From Betaproteobacteria bacterium HGW-Betaproteobacteria-16 (GTDB taxonomy: Bacteria; Pseudomonadota; Gammaproteobacteria; Burkholderiales; Burkholderiaceae_C), in assembly GCA_002840835.1 (NCBI GenBank), contig PHCQ01000017.1, positions 1 through 64,000 on the forward strand: 64,000 nucleotides of DNA, given 5' to 3'. Below are positions 61,760 to 64,000 of the stretch, piece by piece. The translations under genes and the position numbers were made by a program. The notes beneath the pieces are model-generated. The model saw nothing but the letters and a program-made list of their open reading frames with translations. It had not been told where the DNA came from and searched no databases. How positions within the stretch are numbered: the stretch's first letter is position 1; each line of letters starts with the position of its first letter.

Positions 61760-61775
61760 ATACTGCGCCCAGTAT
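61760..61775. promoter_or_regulatory. Small perfect palindrome in a divergent promoter
   Basis: ATACTG, CGCC, CAGTAT lies between the methyltransferase and DsrE genes, 28 bases from one start and 68 from the other. Its size would suit an ArsR- or BigR-like sulfur-responsive repressor, but none is in the window. Confidence 0.35.
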
Positions 61776-61843
61776 GCGAACAATCAGGACTTCGGTGGCC
61801 TCGTCACTGAAAACCATACCCATCCCATTCAAGGAGTTCGCAC

Positions 61844-62257
61844 ATGAAATCGCTGATCGCCCTGGGCACCGCCGCCCTGCTGGCCACCGGAACCGTCCAC
61901 GCCCAAGACCTCTTCGTCAACATCCACAGTGGCAGCGCCATGGCCCAGGGCGCCGGGTTGGTGCTGGCAGGCCAGGCACTGGAACAGAAGGCCAAGGTGC
62001 GCGTGCTGCTGTGCGACGCAGCGGGCGACATGGCGGTGACCGGCAAGGAAGGCCCGAAGCTCAAGCCACGTGATGTGAGCACCCAGCAGATGCTGCAGGG
62101 CGTGATCAAGGCTGGCGCCCAGGTGGAGGTGTGTGCCCTGTACCTGCCCAACACAGGCCTCAAGCCCACCGACCTGATCGAAGGTGTGACCCCGGCCAAG
62201 CCGGCCGATGTGGCAGCCCATCTGCTCAAGCCAGGTGTGAGCACGCTGGCTTTCTGA
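61844..62257 (+). CDS. Exported DsrE family protein
   Basis: The 137-residue product starts MKSLIALGTAALLATGTVHA (signal peptide) and continues QDLFVNIHSGSAMAQGAGLV, with the DsrE-fold segments KAKVRVLLCDAAGDMAV and AGAQVEVCALYLPNTGLKP. Cytoplasmic DsrE proteins carry sulfur on a conserved Cys; here two Cys remain and the protein is probably periplasmic. Exported DsrE proteins of this type are common in sulfur-oxidising betaproteobacteria. It is a single-gene unit. Confidence 0.82.
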   Translation: MKSLIALGTAALLATGTVHAQDLFVNIHSGSAMAQGAGLVLAGQALEQKAKVRVLLCDAAGDMAVTGKEGPKLKPRDVSTQQMLQGVIKAGAQVEVCALYLPNTGLKPTDLIEGVTPAKPADVAAHLLKPGVSTLAF

Positions 62258-62350
62258 GCGGCACTGTCCTCGATGCAGCGGCGCCCTGCGAGGCGCCGTT
62301 CTCGTTCCCGTCGAACGCGGCATGGCAGAGGGGCCTGATGGCGAGAGCGC

Positions 62351-62827
62351 TCAGGGCGGCAAGTCGAGTGCGGTGCGCAACTGCGCCTCGCTGCTGGCGT
62401 ACTGGAAGTGGGTCACGCGGCCGTCTTCCAGGCCGATGAGCGTCACCGCATCGTCCTGACGCGGCCAGGTGGCCAGCAGGGTTTCATCGAGCGACACGCC
62501 CACCTCGAAGGGCTGCTCGCGCAGGGCGGGCAAGGCAAAAGTGCGGGTGATGAGGCCGGGCATTTTGCTCATGTCGGCCAGGTAGACCGCGTGGCGGCTG
62601 GCCAGAAAGCCCTGGTGCTGCGGCCCGAGCACCGCCATCACCAGGTTCGATGCCTTGCGACCGGCCGCGAACACCACGAGGCGCGTGCTGGCGGGCACCT
62701 GCCAGTCCTGGTCGTGCTGGTTCTTGAGGCGCAGCGCCGGCAGAGGCTGCCCGGGCTCGATGGGACCAGCCATGGCGCTCAAGGGAAGCGCCAACGCCAG
62801 CGCAAGGGCTGTGAATATCTTTTTCAT
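62351..62827 (-). CDS. Exported thioredoxin-fold-like protein without CxxC
   Basis: The 158-residue product starts MKKIFTALALALALPLSAMA and then reads GPIEPGQPLPALRLKNQHDQ, the opening of AhpC/thioredoxin-like proteins. The expected redox CxxC site is replaced by FAAGRKASNLVMA, so it lacks thiol activity at that place. Its ATG overlaps the stop of the truncated-hemoglobin reading frame (ATGA), suggesting coupled expression. I do not know its function; a periplasmic binding or chaperone role is only a guess. Confidence 0.7.
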   Translation of the reverse strand: MKKIFTALALALALPLSAMAGPIEPGQPLPALRLKNQHDQDWQVPASTRLVVFAAGRKASNLVMAVLGPQHQGFLASRHAVYLADMSKMPGLITRTFALPALREQPFEVGVSLDETLLATWPRQDDAVTLIGLEDGRVTHFQYASSEAQLRTALDLPP

Positions 62828-63272
62828 GCGGTCACGCACTGCTGGCCTTGCGCTTGGCCATGGCCGCAACCGGCGCGGTCCCCGGTGTTGACTATGTGGT
62901 CGGCCATCTGCGTGAAGGCGTTGAGCAGGCCGGCGCGCAGGTTCTCGTCGGCCACTTGTTCGGTCAGCGTGGTGCGCATGCACAGCATCCACTCGTCGCG
63001 CTCGGTGGGGCCGATGGCGTAAGGCAGGTGGCGCATGCGCAGGCGCGGTGGCCTTTCTTTTTTGTGTAGAGCGGTGGGCCGCCGAACCAGCCGGAGAGAA
63101 ACTCGAACAGGGCTTCATTGGCACCGGCCAGGCTCTCGGGGTGGATGCGGCGCGCGGCATAGGCTTCGGGCAGCTCGTCCATCAGTTCGTAGAAGCGGTC
63201 GACGAGGCGGTGCAGGCCTGCGGCGCCGCCGAGGGCTTCGTAGGGTGTGACAGCAGTGGTGTAGATTGACAT
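62824..63272 (-). pseudogene. Truncated hemoglobin, group II, interrupted by a one-base frameshift
   Basis: Frame one gives MSIYTTAVTPYEALGGAAGL to FEFLSGWFGGPPLYTKKKGH; the rest, LRMRHLPYAIGPTERDEWML, continues in another frame to the stop at 62824. Matching the family shows that a GGCCACC near 63044 lacks one C of an expected CCC. The proximal heme His (in RMRHLPY) and Trp G8 (in RDEWMLCM) lie after the break, so the shifted product cannot bind heme normally. It is either a recent pseudogene or a sequencing error. The second half still overlaps the next gene by ATGA, as an intact operon would. Confidence 0.8.
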
Positions 63273-63283
63273 GGAAATTCTTT

Positions 63284-64000
63284 TCAGACGGCCTTGGAGG
63301 TGGCCGGGGGTGGCGCCACAGGTGGGCTGCCGAAGAGTCGGTCGGTGAGCTTGACGTACCAGGCGGCGGCCTGCACCTGGACGATGTAGGCCAGCGCGAT
63401 CAGCAGGGCAGCGTCTGCGCCCTGCTCACCAAACACGCCCATGGCAATCGCCAGCGCGATCGAGAGGTTGCGCATGACGGTGCCATAGACCAGGGCGATG
63501 GCATCGCCGCGTTTGAAAAAAGCCTTGCCGATCAGCGTGCTGATGACGAAGTTGAGCGCGTACATCAGCGCCAGCGGCAGCAGCAGGTTCGGCAGCAAGG
63601 CCGGATTGGAAAAAATGTCCCGGGACTTGAGCGCCATGGACACGAACACGATGCCCAGCACGCCAAGCGTGGAGAACGGCGGGAACCTGGGTTTGTAGTG
63701 GCCGTTGAACCGCGCTTCACCGTGTCGGTTCACCAGCCAGCGCTGCGTGATCGTGCCCAGCATCAGCGGCAGGAAGACGATCAGTGCGATCTGCCCGAAG
63801 ACCTGCAGCACGGGAATCTCGACCACCGCGCCCAGCAAGGCCTTGAGATAGATGGGCGCCAGCAGCGAACCGGCGATCAGGCCAACCACGGTCATCTTCA
63901 CCGCCGCCGGCACATTGCCCTTGGCGAAGCCGGTCCAGGAAATCGTCATGCCCGAGGTGGGCAGCAGCGCGGTCAGCAGCAGGGCCAGGCGCACCATGGG
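63284..64000 (-). CDS. Bile acid:sodium symporter (BASS) family transporter (C-terminal part)
   Basis: The gene runs off the window end; about 238 residues are visible, of a family usually 310-340 long. Several hydrophobic helices are seen, with the motif LLPTSGMTISWTGFAKGN, LIVFLPLMLGTITQRWLVN and GTVMRNLSIALAIAMGVFGE, the latter a typical BASS crossover region. The family includes arsenite exporters and Na+-coupled organic anion carriers; which applies is not decided. It ends 12 bases upstream of the hemoglobin start on the same strand, so it probably lies first in that operon. Confidence 0.85.
   Translation of the reverse strand, partial: PMVRLALLLTALLPTSGMTISWTGFAKGNVPAAVKMTVVGLIAGSLLAPIYLKALLGAVVEIPVLQVFGQIALIVFLPLMLGTITQRWLVNRHGEARFNGHYKPRFPPFSTLGVLGIVFVSMALKSRDIFSNPALLPNLLLPLALMYALNFVISTLIGKAFFKRGDAIALVYGTVMRNLSIALAIAMGVFGEQGADAALLIALAYIVQVQAAAWYVKLTDRLFGSPPVAPPPATSKAV

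Overview
The window reads as chromosomal DNA of a GC-rich betaproteobacterium, most likely Comamonadaceae (Hydrogenophaga or a near relative). This placement is inferred from gene content: TRAP and Bug-type solute receptors, many LysR regulators, frequent GGAGACAA-type ribosome sites and frequent GTG/TTG starts. No rRNA, tRNA, CRISPR array, integrase or complete insertion sequence was seen.

Region by region. 1-3440: end of an ornithine-cyclodeaminase-like gene, a membrane PAS sensor with no output domain, PsiF, and a Bax1-I membrane protein. 3441-3918: no gene, but a run of perfect hairpins ending in U6, which I read as a candidate structured RNA. 3919-20054: an aromatic and organic-acid catabolic island. 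Two operons have the same plan: a divergent LysR gene, then an intradiol ring-cleavage dioxygenase as first gene, and a DctP-type TRAP receptor. The first operon adds a Bug receptor, a class III CoA-transferase and a citryl-CoA-lyase-like enzyme. The second adds the TRAP permeases, YciI and Dabb proteins and a RutE-like reductase. A third LysR gene diverges from a tightly coupled flavodoxin, tautomerase, NTF2-like, nitronate-monooxygenase operon. 20058-24535: SRPBCC, DUF1801, NDH-2, a MarR-GNAT fusion, a small membrane protein and a Coq7-like diiron protein. 24631-31101: maleylacetate reductase, two beta-hydroxyacid dehydrogenases, an amidohydrolase and the two subunits of a 3-oxoacid CoA-transferase. 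With the dioxygenases these could take hydroxyquinol to maleylacetate, 3-oxoadipate and 3-oxoadipyl-CoA.

31219-36567: patatin phospholipase, CorA, and an AT-richer two-gene unit on the minus strand. In that unit a small polytopic membrane protein is followed without a gap by a 632-residue protein with a glycine-rich hydrophobic centre and a C-terminus resembling the XVIPCD signal of Xanthomonas-type T4SS effectors. This is a candidate effector/immunity pair. 36709-46940: MtnN, FadD, a large hybrid histidine kinase, PntAB and a secreted protein of unknown function. 47182-50918: NudJ-like Nudix, two overlapping PPOX-fold genes (the second fused to GAF and a winged-helix-like tail), a hemerythrin protein and ArfB. 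51015-57905: a PotDABC-type polyamine ABC transporter, divergent from NspC and carboxynorspermidine synthase, so polyamine uptake and synthesis lie side by side. 57915-64000: MnmA, a SulP transporter, a methyltransferase, a DsrE protein, a thioredoxin-like protein, a frameshifted truncated hemoglobin and a BASS-family transporter cut by the window end.

Two repeat classes overlay this. A 268-bp MITE-like element occurs twice (15611 and 29380), each time directly in front of a start codon. A roughly 80-110-bp hairpin-rich repeat occurs eight times; seven copies lie against or within about a dozen bases of a stop codon, always in the same orientation to that gene, and several sit inside operons.
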